DNA from: Paralichthys olivaceus
Taxonomy: Eukaryota > Chordata > Actinopteri > Pleuronectiformes > Paralichthyidae
NCBI RefSeq assembly: GCF_024713975.1
Contig: NC_091109.1
Location: 18,549,260-18,613,259 of the forward strand
Direction of reading: 5' to 3'
DNA: 64,000 bases
How positions within the stretch are numbered: the first letter of the stretch is position 1; each line of letters starts with the position of its first letter. A program made the position numbers and the translations under genes. The notes under the pieces were generated by a model. The model saw nothing but the letters and a program-made list of their open reading frames with translations, was not told the DNA's origin and ran no database searches. Of the stretch, positions 46,175-59,900 are shown piece after piece.

Positions 46175-49100
46175 ATGTCGGGGGCGGATGTGGAGGTGTA
46201 CCTGTCCCAGGTGCACGATGGGAGTGTGTCGTCGGGCTTCCGGGCGCTGTACGAAGAGCGCTTGCTGCTGGACGTCACGCTGTTGATAGAGGAGCACCAC
46301 TTCCAGGTACGCAAATGTTTGATCCAGGATCGAACGTGACATTATATATCCCCATCCATCACTCACATGTTCAGAAAACTAGTTTTAGGATCAGACTAGA
46401 AAATAGAAAAGCACCGTATGTGTCTGTGCATGTTAGATTTGTGTATAATGTTTGTTCTCATTTGTTCCAGTAATAAATGTTCTTCTCCTGCAGGCCCACA
46501 AGGCGCTTCTGGCCACACAGAGCGACTATTTCCGGGTCATGTTCACAGCAGACATGAGGGAGAGGGACCAGGACAAGATCCACATGAAGGGGCTGACGGC
46601 CGCTGGGTTCGGCCACATCCTCCGATTCATGTATTACGGCTCGTTGGAGCTCAGCATGCCCACTGTCCAAGAAATCCTGCAGGTAGCGTACGAGAAAGAG
46701 GTTTCTGTTCATGTCACATTAGATGTTTTCAAATTAAAATTAAAATATCTCAGGAGAAACACGAACTTCGAAAAAGTCCAGACACAATTTTCTGGACATT
46801 TTTCAGAAATCGTGTTGCTCCTGAGATATTTGTATTTGAATTTGTTTCACATTTGCCTCTATCACATATTAGAAACGTCATCGCTGTGAATCCTCTGGAC
46901 GTTTTCCTGCTGTAGTTTCACATGGGCTAATTTCTGCTAACTAACTCCAGAGAATGTCCAGAGTCTCTGACTCACATCCAGCTCCTCTGGATAATTTTAA
47001 GAGATTGTCCTGAGTTCAGTGCAGGTCACAGTAATCATGCTTCTTCTCCCTCACGCTTCGTCTTCCTGTCCCGGCAGGCGGCGATGTACGTCCAGCTGAC
47101 GGAGGCGGTGGAGTTCTGCTGCTCCTTCCTGTTGGCCAAGATCTGTCTGGAGAACTGTGCCGAGGTCATGCGGCTTCTGGAGGACTTCAGCGTAGGCGTG
47201 GAGGGCGTCCAGGAGCAGCTTGACAACTTCCTACTTGACAACTTTGTCCCCCTCATGAGCCGACCCGACTTCCTGTCCTACCTCAGCCTCGAGAGACTGC
47301 AGGTCTGATTGTTGAACAAACACTCGAAGCCACAAATGACTCACAGCAAAGCACAGCTATAAATACACTTTCAGACATTCCTGTTCCACGTCAGTGAGTT
47401 CTGTCTGCAGATCTATCGACAACTATATGTTGATATGTAGCAGTAGTTTAAATCCGATTACTACAAACAGCATCACCTGAATGTATTTTATAAACATTAA
47501 CAAAAACCTTTATTCAAATCTCATCACTTAGTGTTTTTAAAGAATGTATAGTGAGGACATTGAGATATTTCACAGAAGGGCTGAGCGATATTACTTCAAA
47601 TCAATATCATGATTATTTCACACTTTTACCTCGATAACAGTTAATGAACGATTATTTTAATATGTGAACTGTGTGTGCAAAATGTTTTCTCTGTGTTTAA
47701 ATACACGTCTCACAAACTGAAGAGCGAGTCAAACAAACACAGAGTAAACTTCAGGGACCGTTCAGGTCTGAATAACTTCTCACTGGTTGAGTCTTTTTAA
47801 ATGATTCACTCACAAGTGAACCAGCGGTAACATTTGCAAAATTCGCCTCTGAACCAGGCGTACCTGAACAGCGATGCTCTGAGCCGCTTCCCAGAAATCG
47901 AGCTGTACGAAGCGGTTCAGGCGTGGCTGCGACACGACCGGCGGCGCTGGAGGCACACGGACACCATCGTGCAGTCCATCCGCTTCTGCCTCATGACGCC
48001 TGCCAACATCTTTGAGAAGGTAAGTGCCGACGCAGACTGAGGCTGATATTGTGTGTTGCAGTCTGGCGCATCGCCGGTGTCCTTCCTCTCTCCTCTTCCC
48101 CCTCCACAGGTGAAGACGTCAGAGTTTTACCGTTACTCCCGACAGCTGAGGCAGGAGGTGGACCAGGCGCTCAGCTACTTCCACGATGTCAACCAGCAAC
48201 CTCTGGTGGAGACGCGCTCCAACCGCATCCGCTCCGTCCGCCCGCAGACCGCCGTCTTCAGGGGGATGATCGGCCACAGTATGGTCAACAGCAAGATTTT
48301 GCTGCTGCAACGCCCAAAGGTGTCTGCCTTTGCTTCCACTCGTTAGGGAGCACAACTGTGATCCCTCAGACGTTTTACATGATCTGATCTGAAAACAGTG
48401 TTTGACTGGGGCTCAGTAATCAGTGTTACGATCCCTCAGGTGTGGTGGGAGCTCGAGGGACCTCAGGTGCCGTTACGACCGGACTGCCTGGCCATCGTCA
48501 ACAACTTTGCCTTCCTGTTGGGCGGAGAGGAGTTGGGGCCCGACGGAGAGTTTCACGCTTCCTCCAAAGTCTATCGCTACGACCCTCGACAGAACTCCTG
48601 GCTACGCATGGCGGACATGTCTGTGCCCAGGTTAGAGCAGCGTTTATTTATTTTCTTGCTCTATTGTCACTTTCAATTTAAAAGTGATTTTTTTTTTTTG
48701 CAGCTACTCCGACTTTCTTTTTATCAATGAAACATTTGTGGATCCATATTCGTGCTGCTTGTTGTTTGCAGGTCGGAGTTTGCCGTTGGCGTCATCGGTA
48801 AGTTTATTTATGCTGTGGCGGGCCGCACGCGAGACGAGACCTTCTACTCCACAGAGCGCTACGACATCACAGAGGACCGCTGGGAGTTTGTGGACCCGTA
48901 CCCTGTTAACAAGTACGGTCACGAGGGAACGGTTCTGAACGGGAAACTGTACATCACTGGAGGAATCACCTCCTCCTCCACCTCCAAACAGGTGTGTGTG
49001 TTCGATCCAGGGCGGGAAGCTGGAGGTGGGGGAGGTGGGGGAGGAGGAGGAGGGGGAGGCAGCTCGGGGGGCTCGGACGTACACAGGACACGCACTGGCA

Positions 49101-49549
49101 GGGGACCGCTGCTGCCCGGCACTCAAGCCAGCTGCTGGGAGAACAAATCCAAAATGAACTACGCCCGCTGCTTCCACAAGATGATCTCTCACAACGGGAA
49201 GCTGTACGTGTTTGGTGGTGTGTGCGTGATCCTGCGGGCGTCCTTCGAGTCGCAGGGCTGCCCGTCCACCGAGGTGTACGACCCAGACACTGACGAGTGG
49301 ACCATCCTCGCCTCCATGCCCATAGGGCGCAGCGGCCACGGGGTGGCGGTATTGGACAGGCAGATCATGGTGCTGGGTGGCCTGTGTTACAACGGCCACT
49401 ACAGTGACTCCATCCTCACCTTCGACCCTGACGAAAACAAGTGGAAGGAGGATGAGTATCCCAGGATGCCTTGCAAACTGGACGGTCTGCAGGTGTGCAG
49501 TCTGCATTTCCCAGAGTATGTGCTCGAGCACGTCAGACGCTGCAGCTGA
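46175..49549 (+). CDS. klhl15: Kelch-like protein 15, BTB-BACK-Kelch Cullin-3 adaptor
   Basis: Substrate adaptor of a Cullin-3 ubiquitin ligase; mammalian KLHL15 targets PP2A B'beta and CtIP (family knowledge). Exons: 46175-46306, 46494-46682, 47078-47302, 47858-48019, 48110-48319, 48440-48630, 48772-49549; all GT/AG, 1887 nt, 628 residues. BTB is about residues 31-135 (DVTLLIEEHHF, AHKALLATQSDYFRVMFTAD), BACK about 140-240, and Kelch repeats about 330-600 with paired GG strands (AVAGRTRDE, ITGGITSSS, VFGGVCVIL, VLGGLCYNG). It ends EYVLEHVRRCS. The start is at MSGADVEVYLSQVHDGSVSS. It is longer than the roughly 604-residue mammalian protein because of a Gly-rich insert in exon 7. Confidence 0.95.
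46742..46832. repeat. Imperfect inverted repeat in klhl15 intron 2
   Basis: Two arms of about 41 bp (AAATATCTCAGGAG... and ...CTCCTGAGATATTT) separated by a few bases form a long hairpin 60 bp past the exon 2 donor. Confidence 0.7.
49022..49060 (+). repeat. klhl15: Poly-glycine insert in klhl15
   Basis: Thirteen consecutive Gly codons (residues 454-466), mixed GGA/GGT/GGG/GGC, followed by a Ser/Gly and basic stretch before NYARCFHKM. It lies in the loop between Kelch blades; the flanking blades are conserved. Confidence 0.95.
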
Positions 49550-50858
49550 GGTCTGCTCCACAGTAAGCCTCCTTTTTATAGAAACGAGATGCACTGATCG
49601 ACGACTGCAGTCTCCTGCTGTGACGTCAGGTTTTTACAGGCGGGAGAGACTCACCTGACGTGCAGGCTTTTAAACGAGAGATCAGCACTTACCCAGGGCG
49701 AGGAAAAGGTTGACTCTTCTTCATGAAGGCAGTTCAAGCTTGGCGTGGTGAGTTGCCACAAACAGTCAGCTGGAACATTTTCAGAATTAGCTTTCTCAGA
49801 AAAATAAGGAAAACTAATCGTGGGGAGAAAAAAAAGTTTCATTCTGCTGGTTTATGTTTGGACTGTGGTCAGTTTCCTGTTCTACTCACTGACTGTATCT
49901 AGGCTGTCGTGTCAGGCTCACTGCAGAAACGCACTGGAAGCGTCAGAATCACTCATTCACCACGTCAACGTGTGTTTGGATTTTATTCTATTTAAATCCA
50001 GACGTACCTCCTGTATATCTTTAATCAATTAGGTCGCTAGTTAGCTAAAGCAAACCTCTGACCGCGGCTATTTCAATCAAACAATACTAATAGTATATAT
50101 AACAGCATACAATGAGGTATATAAACTAACTATAACACTATATACTGTAGTGTAGTTCATTTTAGAGCCTGTTTCCAGATATATGAAGCAGACTGTTGAG
50201 ACACAGCGACATCGTTCCAGATTCTGCTTCAGTTTACCACCAGCTGTACAATTTCAGGTAAATTCAGGTTTCGCTTCCAGTGCGTTCCAGCTTTTTAGCC
50301 CAAACTCTGCTCGTTACTTCCAGATATCCACGATACTGTGCTCATGTTCGCACAACGTCTTTTTGCGCCCCCCCCCCCCCCCCACTCCTTCCTCCGTCTC
50401 ATCGTTTTCAGAGCGTTTGTGTGTGGATGAGAGAGTGAGCTGAAAAAACCCAAAGTCGTACTAGAACAGCGAAAGGGGCTCGTCCGCCTGCTTAGGAAAG
50501 ATGGATTCCGGTATCCGTGGAATCACCGGCAGAGCTTTACTCCCCGTCATCTACATTCCCTGCACTCACCCGGTTGGATCTTTGTGTGTAAGCGCACAGC
50601 GAACCCTCCTCGCAGCTCCGGCGCCACAGGACGCTGTGATGCTGGAGACATCGAGCAGCATCTGAAATTAACTTTCTGGCTGACGTGTCTTTTCGTGAAC
50701 TGAAAGTGAGTCCACCACGAAATCTGCAGAATATATGGTAGAATATTTGAGGAATTTCAGGCCTCATGAAAGAACATTTCGATCGTAAACTTAACCTCTA
50801 AACCTCGAGCGTGGAACAGTCGGAAACGTTCTGTGGGTTTGAATTCAACAACCACCAG

Positions 50859-52636
50859 AACTCAGTTTATCACATCTGCTGTTTCAGAACAAAATAGCCG
50901 CCAGTGTTTTCAGATGATCTCTTTCCAACAAAAGCAGATTTTTCCCAGCGTTCGGCCGTCAGATGTTAATTTCAGACGCTGGAACATATCCTGCAGTGTT
51001 CACGTCACATCAGATGCAAAGACCTTGTTGTCAAAGCTTTCACGTCCAAGCAGCGCCTTGATCTCGCAGCAGAAGCTCCACGAGCAAACCCCACGTTTCG
51101 GACCTGGTCCTTTTTATGGATATTTATTTTTATTTTCATGAGCCAACTGTGAAAAGGGCTAGAGCACATGCTGATGCACTTCCGTCTGTCAGCCGCCTAT
51201 TTATTTATTTTCTGAAGTGTTGCTTTTCACCGAGCTATGCAGTAACAGTAGTAGGTTTATTTATTATTATTGTTATGATGAGAATTTCATTGTGAATCGT
51301 GTTGTTTTCAAATCGTACCTCGTCCTCTCTCCTCGTTTCATCCTCTGCCGTCTGTCTGTGGCTGACGAGTGGAAGCTGTGAGAGGACGTCTTTCCTCCGT
51401 TGTGAACTGACCAGAAATATTCAGAACCATAATTAGCCGAGTGTCACTACCGACTCCGGCAGCGTAAACTTTGTCCCGTATGCAAGAAGTTTCATTTACA
51501 GGTTTTCATCATGAGTGAAACACAGACTTGTTTATTGAGGGATCAGACGTCAGCATCCTCCTGGGATGAAAACTCTCATCTATAAATTCATGATTCTTTG
51601 TTCACACACAAACCTCGAGTCCTGAGCTGCTGCTGCTGCTTTACAGTGTTGATGCGATGCTGCCTGGGTTCGTTGTCTTCTTTGTGGCACCTGTAGGCAT
51701 CTTAGACGACGTGAAGTTCCCGCGTGAACGCCTCTTCCGCAGCGAGACGTTGAGCCACAGCACTTCACATGTTCATGTTCGGTGATTACGGAAAAATACT
51801 TGAAAGGAAGAAAGGTTTTGAGAAACGCAGTGAACACAGTGCGGCTGCAGTTAATGATTTCATCGCTGAATCTGCAACTAGAATCACTGCACTGTGGTTT
51901 TATTGCTCTGATATGTGGCATTCACAAAAAGATGAGGTCTCTGTGAAGGAATTCCCTTCACTCGGACCTGAGATCAAGTCAAGAGGCAGAAATCGTTTTG
52001 TGAGGTCACCATGACCTTTGACCTCCCAGATTGGAATCACTTCACCTGTTTCTAGGTGGACGTTCGTAGTAAGAAACTCCATTAAAACATTTGTGAGATG
52101 TTGTCGTGTCACAATAATGGGACAGAGAGACGGACGACCTGACGACATCCCTCTGGACACTGGCTCTCACTGGAGCTGAGACATTTCCTCGAGCCAAAGG
52201 CGAAATTTTCAAATGTTAGATTGAACCAAATCAAAATATCTGTCTCTTACAAAATTTGACAATTTAGAAACCAGCTCATTTCATTTATTTCATTTATTAC
52301 TTGAAAATGTCAGAAACAACTATCGGTTCAAATGTTCTGATCGTTGCAGCCGTTGAACTGCACCTACGTGTCCTTCTGGAAACATTTTGACTTTTTAACT
52401 TCATCAGCTGGTAAAATATCAAAGTAAAAGGGAAATGAGAGTTTCTACATTTTCATCCCAAATTTCAAAACTTTCTTCAAACTTTCATTTTATTACTTTA
52501 AAATCCAGTGTCTTAAGTTATTCTTCCTACTTGTCACATGTTATTTTCCCCTTTGGGAACTTTTTTACTTTTTTTTTACCTTTAGAATAACTTCAGGGGG
52601 AATCACACGTTGAACGTATCCACGCTCACACTGTCA
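50859..52636 (+). repeat. Direct segmental duplication, copy A
   Basis: Near-identical to 62221-64000, with scattered substitutions and a few single-base indels. Left boundary at AGAACTCAGTTTATC; the right boundary extends beyond what the window allows one to compare. Confidence 0.95.
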
Positions 52637-53010
52637 GCAGCGCGGCTGGTTTAGGAAATGAGCTGTTTAAAACGCCACGGTCGGTTTTCTCATGTGTCAC
52701 TGTATCTGCTGCCATTACCATGAGCATCACTCTACAGTCCGCTCCTCCTCCTCCTCCTCCTCCTCGTCATGTCGCTGTTTGAAGAAGAAACACGTAACCG
52801 TTAAAGTTCTGCTGTCCTGAGTTGAGGCACATTCAGTCCTAGCGCAGCATCCTTTAGTCTTCAGTCCGTCAGTAGGAAAACAGATAGAGGATTAAAAAAA
52901 AAACACATACCTTGCTACAACGACTGTATCCGAATAAGAAAGTAAAATCAGATTAACATATCTTATAATCTGAGTAGGAACTCTTTGGAAACGATTTGTA
53001 ACTTTCCAGA

Positions 53011-53016
53011 AATAAA
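53011..53016 (+). terminator. klhl15: Candidate klhl15 poly(A) signal
   Basis: AATAAA in CCAGAAATAAATG. Confidence 0.35.
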
Positions 53017-53307
53017 TGTTCATATTGGTCAACTTTCAGGTGGAGTTTTCTCAGTGTGTTTTATTCCCGTCTGTATTTTCTGCGTTTCTTCATGATTTCT
53101 TTATTGTGTTTTATTTGTTTCTGTACTTGATTCTGTCGTCAGCAAGTTATCAAGCAGTTATTTCTTCAAATTATAAAAACATATATGTAATTTTTTGATA
53201 TAAATGTAATATTTTGGTATCTTTAAAAACTAAAATAACAGAGGTTCAAGGGTAAGTTGATCTAATAGACACTGAAAATAAAAACTCGAAACATAGATCT
53301 GATCATT

Positions 53308-53313
53308 TTTATT
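53308..53313 (-). terminator. Candidate poly(A) signal of the galnt-like gene
   Basis: TTTATT on the + strand, i.e. AATAAA on the minus strand, 624 bp past the stop codon at 53937. It faces the klhl15 signal. Confidence 0.4.
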
Positions 53314-53936
53314 TGGATTAAACAAAAACTTTCCATCCACAATTCACCATGATTTAAAACAAACTGCAGGAACAGGAAAAAAACCTGGAAAAAATCGACT
53401 CGGCTTCGTCCCAAACATTAAATTACAATCAGGCCACAAGAGGCTCTGCTCTTAAGGCTTAACATCACTTCAAGTAATTTTATAACAAATGAAAAACAAA
53501 TGTACCCGTGACATTTAAATTAAAAAGGTTTTAGCCCAGCAGACCTCAACAGAGAGATTTAGTTTGAGGGTCTGCAGTAAGTGCCCTAACACAAAGTATG
53601 ATGAGACTTTAATAAAAACAGGTTTTAATGTCATTAAGACGTTGATCCAAGTTTCTCTGACACATTTGATGTGTTCTGCTCGGTGCATTTTACTGAAATG
53701 ATCGTTTTAAGTGTTAAAGTTCACTCAGACTTCACTTATCTATATATTATATACATACTCTTTATCAGCCCCCATAACATGTCTGAGTTTTATTAGGATC
53801 CCTGAATGATTATTATTATTAAAGAAATATATTGAGTTCCTGGAGTCATGTCCCACCCCTCCTTCAAATCTCACAGTATAAATATTGAGTAGTTTTTGTG
53901 TAATCCTGCAAACAAACAAGGTGGAGGTCGAGTGGA

Positions 53937-56900
53937 TCACTGCTTCACCCTGTTCTTGATGTTCCACTTCTGGCCGGAGCAGGTCTGCAGGATCAACTGT
54001 TGGCCAAAGTCCACCTTCGCCTCCATCACCTCCAGGCAGCGTCCAGAGGATCGATTTATGATCGACTCATCCTGGAGGAGCAGGAGGAAACAACCCTCAG
54101 GCTTTCACAGGTTTTACAGATAATTCAACTGTTGTGGTCGTTTATAAAAGTGGACATACACACAACACATGTTGTCTTTAAGACTCTTTAGCTCTCAAAG
54201 CTTCTCTGGTCGAGCTGAAGGGGGACTGAGGAATGATCCAACGCGTTTCCTTTCTTACCTGGGAGAAATCCCACGTCTTCTGCTTCACGTCGGTCACTTT
54301 GTCGCAGTCGAGGAGCTGAGGAGAGGAGTTGATGTTGTCGTCCACCAGACAGCGAGTTTCTTCCCCGATGCTGCCCAGAGTGCCCAGGAACAGCTGGCCT
54401 GCTGTGGTGTAGCGTCCGATCTGAGGACGAACAGAAGGCCGCTCTAGTTCCTGAAGTTTTTACACTTTAATCTGAGATGCAAGTAAATACAAGCGTGAAA
54501 GGACCCAGCTAATTAGAGTTGTTCTTCTCCAGACTTGAGTTCAGGTCTGGAGCAGAAGCCCCTGAAATTCTTCACATGCAGAGAACTTGAAGGAAAGTTG
54601 TATTGATCGTGTGTCGTCCATGTTGTACCTGAGGACCCCAGCCATGACACGGATGCAGGATGGGCCTCTCCTTATTGCCCTGGTCCAAGCACAGATGAGT
54701 CGCCTTCGAGTTACGAACCTGGAATCAAAAAAGCATCTTTAAAAATGTTTACTTTGTGCAAATGATCTTTGTTCTGAGTCTGAATATTTGCTCCAGAAAT
54801 CAGAACGACTGCATTTAAATAAAGAGGGACGACATGACTGCACCCACAAGTGGAGCCAAAGTGTCTCAATCCCCCCCTGGTGGCTGGCTGCAGTAAAAGT
54901 CTCAAACCCTGCCTTCTCCATGTTAATGGATGGACAAAAGATAGTTTGGCAAATTTTGGTTTGAATTTGTTATTTGATGTGGCAGAGACGTCATGATTGA
55001 CAGCTGAGGCTGACTCGTGATTGGTCGAGTGTGATATCACGGCTCCCTCCCCCCACACCCGGGATGTGACATCTTTACGTACAGTCTGTGTCTCACCTGG
55101 TTTCAGAAAAAAACACATTTTAAAGATTTTGTAGAATTTTACAAACGATTAGATGAACCAGCTTCTTCTTCTTCCTCCTCCCTGCCAGTTTTCTGACTCA
55201 CCTCGCCGTAGAACAGCGTAGTGTTGTACCTCCTCAGCTCTGGGTAGACGTTGTCGAGGTACCACTCAAAGCTCTTGCACTGCAGACGCTTCCTCAGTGC
55301 GACCCTCTCCGAGATGTCTCCGATATCAATGCTGTTGTTCTGCACGAGCACAAGAGGCCACAGACGATTCCATCGACAGCACCAACGGTTTGTGTGCAAT
55401 AAACAGAAGAAGAGCACGGTGGTAAATATATCTATGAGTTGTCTCCGTCTCTCACCTCCATGGGGATGTTCCAGGCCATGTAGACAGTGGACTTGTATTG
55501 GTCCATCCAGACCTCAGCCACGCGTAGAGCATTACGCCGTGTGGTGACGCCAATGTTGTTGGCGTAGGGTTTCTTCATCCGCGCAATGTGAGCCACCCTG
55601 GAGCAAGGCATGGCCTCCATGCTGCCCCCACACATCCACGCCTGTGGGGCACAAAGAATACAGAAACAGATACAGCTGCTGTAATGCAGGTTTGGCCACT
55701 AGGGGGCGGAAGAACATCAACACAAGTTGACATCAGTCCCACGTGGATTTCTCAGGAGGTTTGTTGGGATGTTTGCACAAGAACAAGAGGAAAGTGGGTG
55801 ACACGCAAACCTTGATGCCCAGTTCGATGTTCTCTCCGCCATAGACGTGCATCCCCGGGTCGAACAGGCCAAGCTCACCAAAGAAACTGCTGTGAACCAC
55901 GAAGGAGCAGCCGATCATGGCAGGAGTCCTGCAGCGATGGAAACACAACATGAGCACGTTTGGTGTGTAAATGGAAATCAGAGCCTGTTTGCAGTTGTCT
56001 GTGTGAATGTGGTTTTGTGCAGAAGCTCAGTATGTGAATCTGTGATTGTGTTTTTGTAAATTCAGTTTGCAGCAGAAACACTGGAGGTTTTTTGTTCATG
56101 ACTCTTGAAGAACTGTGGGTCTGCTGCAGGTCATTCATGGGAAACTCTGGACGATGTGTTGGATCAGCTTACTTGATGGGAGCAGACGTGTCCCCGGCCT
56201 TGAGCCACTCTTTGGACGGGCTCATGTACATGCACCACAGCTCCCAGTTGTAGCCGTGGGCAAAGTCCCCGTAGTATTCCAGCTCGAAGCTGTCATGCTT
56301 GATGTTGTCGATGGAGGGCAGGAGGATCCTCTTGTGGTTCTCTTTTATTCTGAGCAGAATCGGCTCGGCCCTGACAGAAGTAAGAACACCGGCCTTCTCT
56401 TAAAGAGACGTATATTTGGGTTTTTACAGTAAAAGCTTCACAGGCTCTAATGTTCAGAAAACACTTTGCTTCCTCACACTCCATCGCTGCACTTCTTCTC
56501 TCTTCATCTTAGAACGATTGATTATCACTGCCACACTCACCAATAAGGTGTGAACTCCACATGGGCATCAAAGAATCCCGTCACCTCGCCCGTGGCCACC
56601 TTCCAGCCCTCGTTTCTGGCCCGGATCAGACCCTCTCTCTTCTGGTTCCTGACGATCTTCACCAGGCCGGGGAAGCGCTTGTTCACATAATCCTCCAGAG
56701 GTCCCTTCAGCACCTCTGCAGTCCCAACCAATACGAGGACATGACCAAACAGCAAAGTGGAAAGATGGTGACAAACATTTATTTACTCGTCTACTTTGAC
56801 TTTTTTTTGTTTCGTCCTTGTCCCATCTGCTAACATGGAGGAGGCAGGATTTATGAACTGCAGCCAGGCTTCACATTTGGGAGCTGTCATGTCGTCCATC

Positions 56901-59900
56901 TTTATTCACAGTCTATGACAATAACCAATAAGAACCTCACCTATAATTTGACATTTGCATATTTAGTCATCTCCGCTGCACAAAATAACATCGTATAAAG
57001 TGTTATTTGTTTTTTATTGAACCTTCATGTTCCCAAGCAAAACATCTAGGATTTCCTAAATATAACCAGCCGGAGGATTTGGGAAACACTGACCCTCATC
57101 GCTGTAGTCATCCACCAAGATGATTTCTTTGAGCAAGTGAGCCGGAGTGTGATTGACAGCCGTGTGGATGGAGCGCAGGATGACGGACAGAGCCTCGTTG
57201 ACGAAGATGAAGATGAGGGAGATCTGGGGGAGGTCTCTCGGGTAGGTGATATTTTTGCATCTACAGAGAGAGACACACGCAGGCACAATGTACGATCCGT
57301 TAAATGAAACCTGTCCAAGGCCTAAGTGACACATCAGCTGGTCCCGGCCTTATTGCTGTTGTCTAGCAACAGAGCTGCAGCTGGTTTATTAACACCTGTC
57401 ACGTTAGCTATTCGCTTTCGTCACCGAAGCGCAATGAATCCTGGGATATGTTGGGCCGAGAAGGAGCCACCCGCTGGAGCCTTTGTTTCCTGGGGAAGAA
57501 AGGAAGCACTTGAAGGAGGCTTTGATTGGGTCTCGTGCAGTTGGACCAGAACCATCAGTCAGCAATGGGTCTTCAAATGCAGCCCCTGAAGGATGCAGCC
57601 CCTGAGTTGAGACACTTCTTATGTGTCTGCTGCCGACAGGAGGCCTTTAAAACCTGCGTCTATGATGACATACCTCTAGGTGCATGAGAAAATCTGTTTT
57701 GTTTAGTTGTTGTTTGAAGTTAGACATTTCTCGTGTTGGCATGTACTCACTTGCTGGGCCGGAAGTCTGGAGTGGTCCGATCCAGGGAGATTCTGTCGCT
57801 GAGGTAGGCGTTGTAGCCGTACTTATCCTTCAGGGACTTAGCATCACTCTCCTCCACTGGAGCCACAGAGGCAGCGAGGCCGCCTTTACCCAGACCCCCG
57901 AGGCCCTCGATCAGGCCCAGGGATTTGGACAGACCTGACGAAAGATCACATCAGGTTCCCTGAGGCTCTTACTCAGAGAATCACGTTCCAACGTAACCAA
58001 ACATTTCCTGTGTGATGTCATCACTATAATAATAACAGATTTTCTTATTTGCATCGTTTTGCATAATAATCTATGGGGTGCCGTTTGTAAAGCAGCTCAC
58101 GCTGAAAATAACAGCAACACTTTGTCACATTTAGCTTCAAACCATGTTTAAAAAACTGGTGTGAATTTTTGAGAGTCACTTTTTTGCACATTTACAACAA
58201 GATTTGTCAACTTAGAGATATTTTAAATATTTAAATCCAAATGTTAAATGTTACACTTAAATGTTGAATCTAAACCTAAATGTTAAATCTAAATCTAAAT
58301 GTTAAATCTAAATCTAAATGTTAAATCTAAATGTTAAATCTAAATGTTTCGGGTGAAACTAAATATTTAACTTATATGCAAATTCAAATGCCGGTAACAA
58401 GAAGTACCAAAATAAAAGCTTGTGGCTGACTACAGGTCATAAGTCTTCTTCATAAAAGTGACACTAAAAACTCAAAGTACTCTTCAAATAAAGTTTCTCC
58501 AAACGTGTTTGTTATTTTATGTAGTTATTAACACGATATCCCATGTCCAAGAGTCCATTTCCCCGGATAAGATGGGTTTTATTCGTTATTTACCACTATA
58601 AACACACTCTGACCTCCTCGAGCTTTTATTTTGGTACTTCCGGTTACCGGCATTTGAATTTGCATATTAGTTAAATATTTAGTTTCACCCGAAACATTTA
58701 GATTTAACATTTAGATTTAACATTTAGAATTAGATTTAACATTCAGATTTAACATTTAGATTTAACATTTAGATTCAGATTTAACATTTAGATTCAGATT
58801 TAGCATTTAGATTCAACATTTAAGTGTAACATTTAACATTTGGATTTAAATATTTAAAATATCTCTAAGTTGACAAATATTGTTGTAAATGTGCAAAAAA
58901 GTGACTCTCAAAAATTCACACCAGTTTTTTAAACATGGTTTGAAGCTAAATGTGACAAAGTGTTGCTGTTATTTTCAGCGTGAGCTGCTTTACAAACGAC
59001 ACCCCGTAATAATCTACATGATATTTCTGAGAGATCTAATTATAAGTTAGTGCCATGAATTCAGGATCGGAGGGAACAATAATTAAATAGTTTAAGATCA
59101 GTTTGAGCATCTTGAGTTCTGTCCCTCAAATGTTCTCAACATCTATCACACAGATTTCTCTTTATATGAAAAATATGCCTGTTTACATTTAAAAACGTTG
59201 CATCAGCAAACGAACCCACACGAGTGAACTTGAACGTGAAGCAGTTTGTGTGCATACGTGAGCTCATGACAAAGAAAAGACAGAAAACTGAGAAGCTTTC
59301 GACGAAAAAGACTGGATCACTGAAAACAACAAGGCTTTGCCCTCGACAATGAGTCACAGTACGAAAAACCTGTTCCAGCCTCAGAAACCATCTTTTCGTT
59401 TTTCTTTCTGCCTCTGCTGTTTCCTCATATTAACATAAAGAGATTTAACATATTCTTTAAATATATTTTATTAGCTGGTGAAGTTTCTTCAAAGAACAGT
59501 GACGTTTTATTCTTTTTTGCATTATGACGTCAAACATGTTCAATAATTAATGTGACAGAGTAAGAGGCTCAGAATTGACATTGGACAATATTCACAGACT
59601 TCTCTTAGTTTCATGTCAATAGAAAGTCGAGGAAAATTGAATTTATTTTCATAGAGAAAATCCAGTCGACATGTTACACTGGACTTTACCGTTTAACTGC
59701 CTGTACACCATGTCCTCCAACGAGCGGAGCCTTTTGAGCAGAACATCCTGGTTGATGTCGGGAACCTGTGGTGGCTCGTGGCCGCTCTGTCTCCGTTCAT
59801 TAGCCTGAACCTCCACACTGGCTTCTTGGATGCTGCCTGTTTGGCTTGTGGTCCAAAAGGTCATAAACCCAGCAAAAGCAAGCACGTTCAGTATCACTAA

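Larger units (their letters stand above)
49550..53030 (+). other. klhl15: klhl15 3' UTR and downstream
   Basis: No further coding exon. Carries AU-rich TATTTATTTATTTT at about 51198-51212, a C run near 50370-50385 and a dispersed TGACCT repeat near 52010. A candidate poly(A) signal AATAAA is at 53011-53016. The length suits the long klhl15 3' UTR, but the true 3' end is unproven. Confidence 0.5.

Noticed and set aside
48704..49594. 296-codon minus-strand frame opposite klhl15 exon 7
   Set aside because: Antisense shadow of the Kelch exon, which has clear conserved motifs on the + strand.
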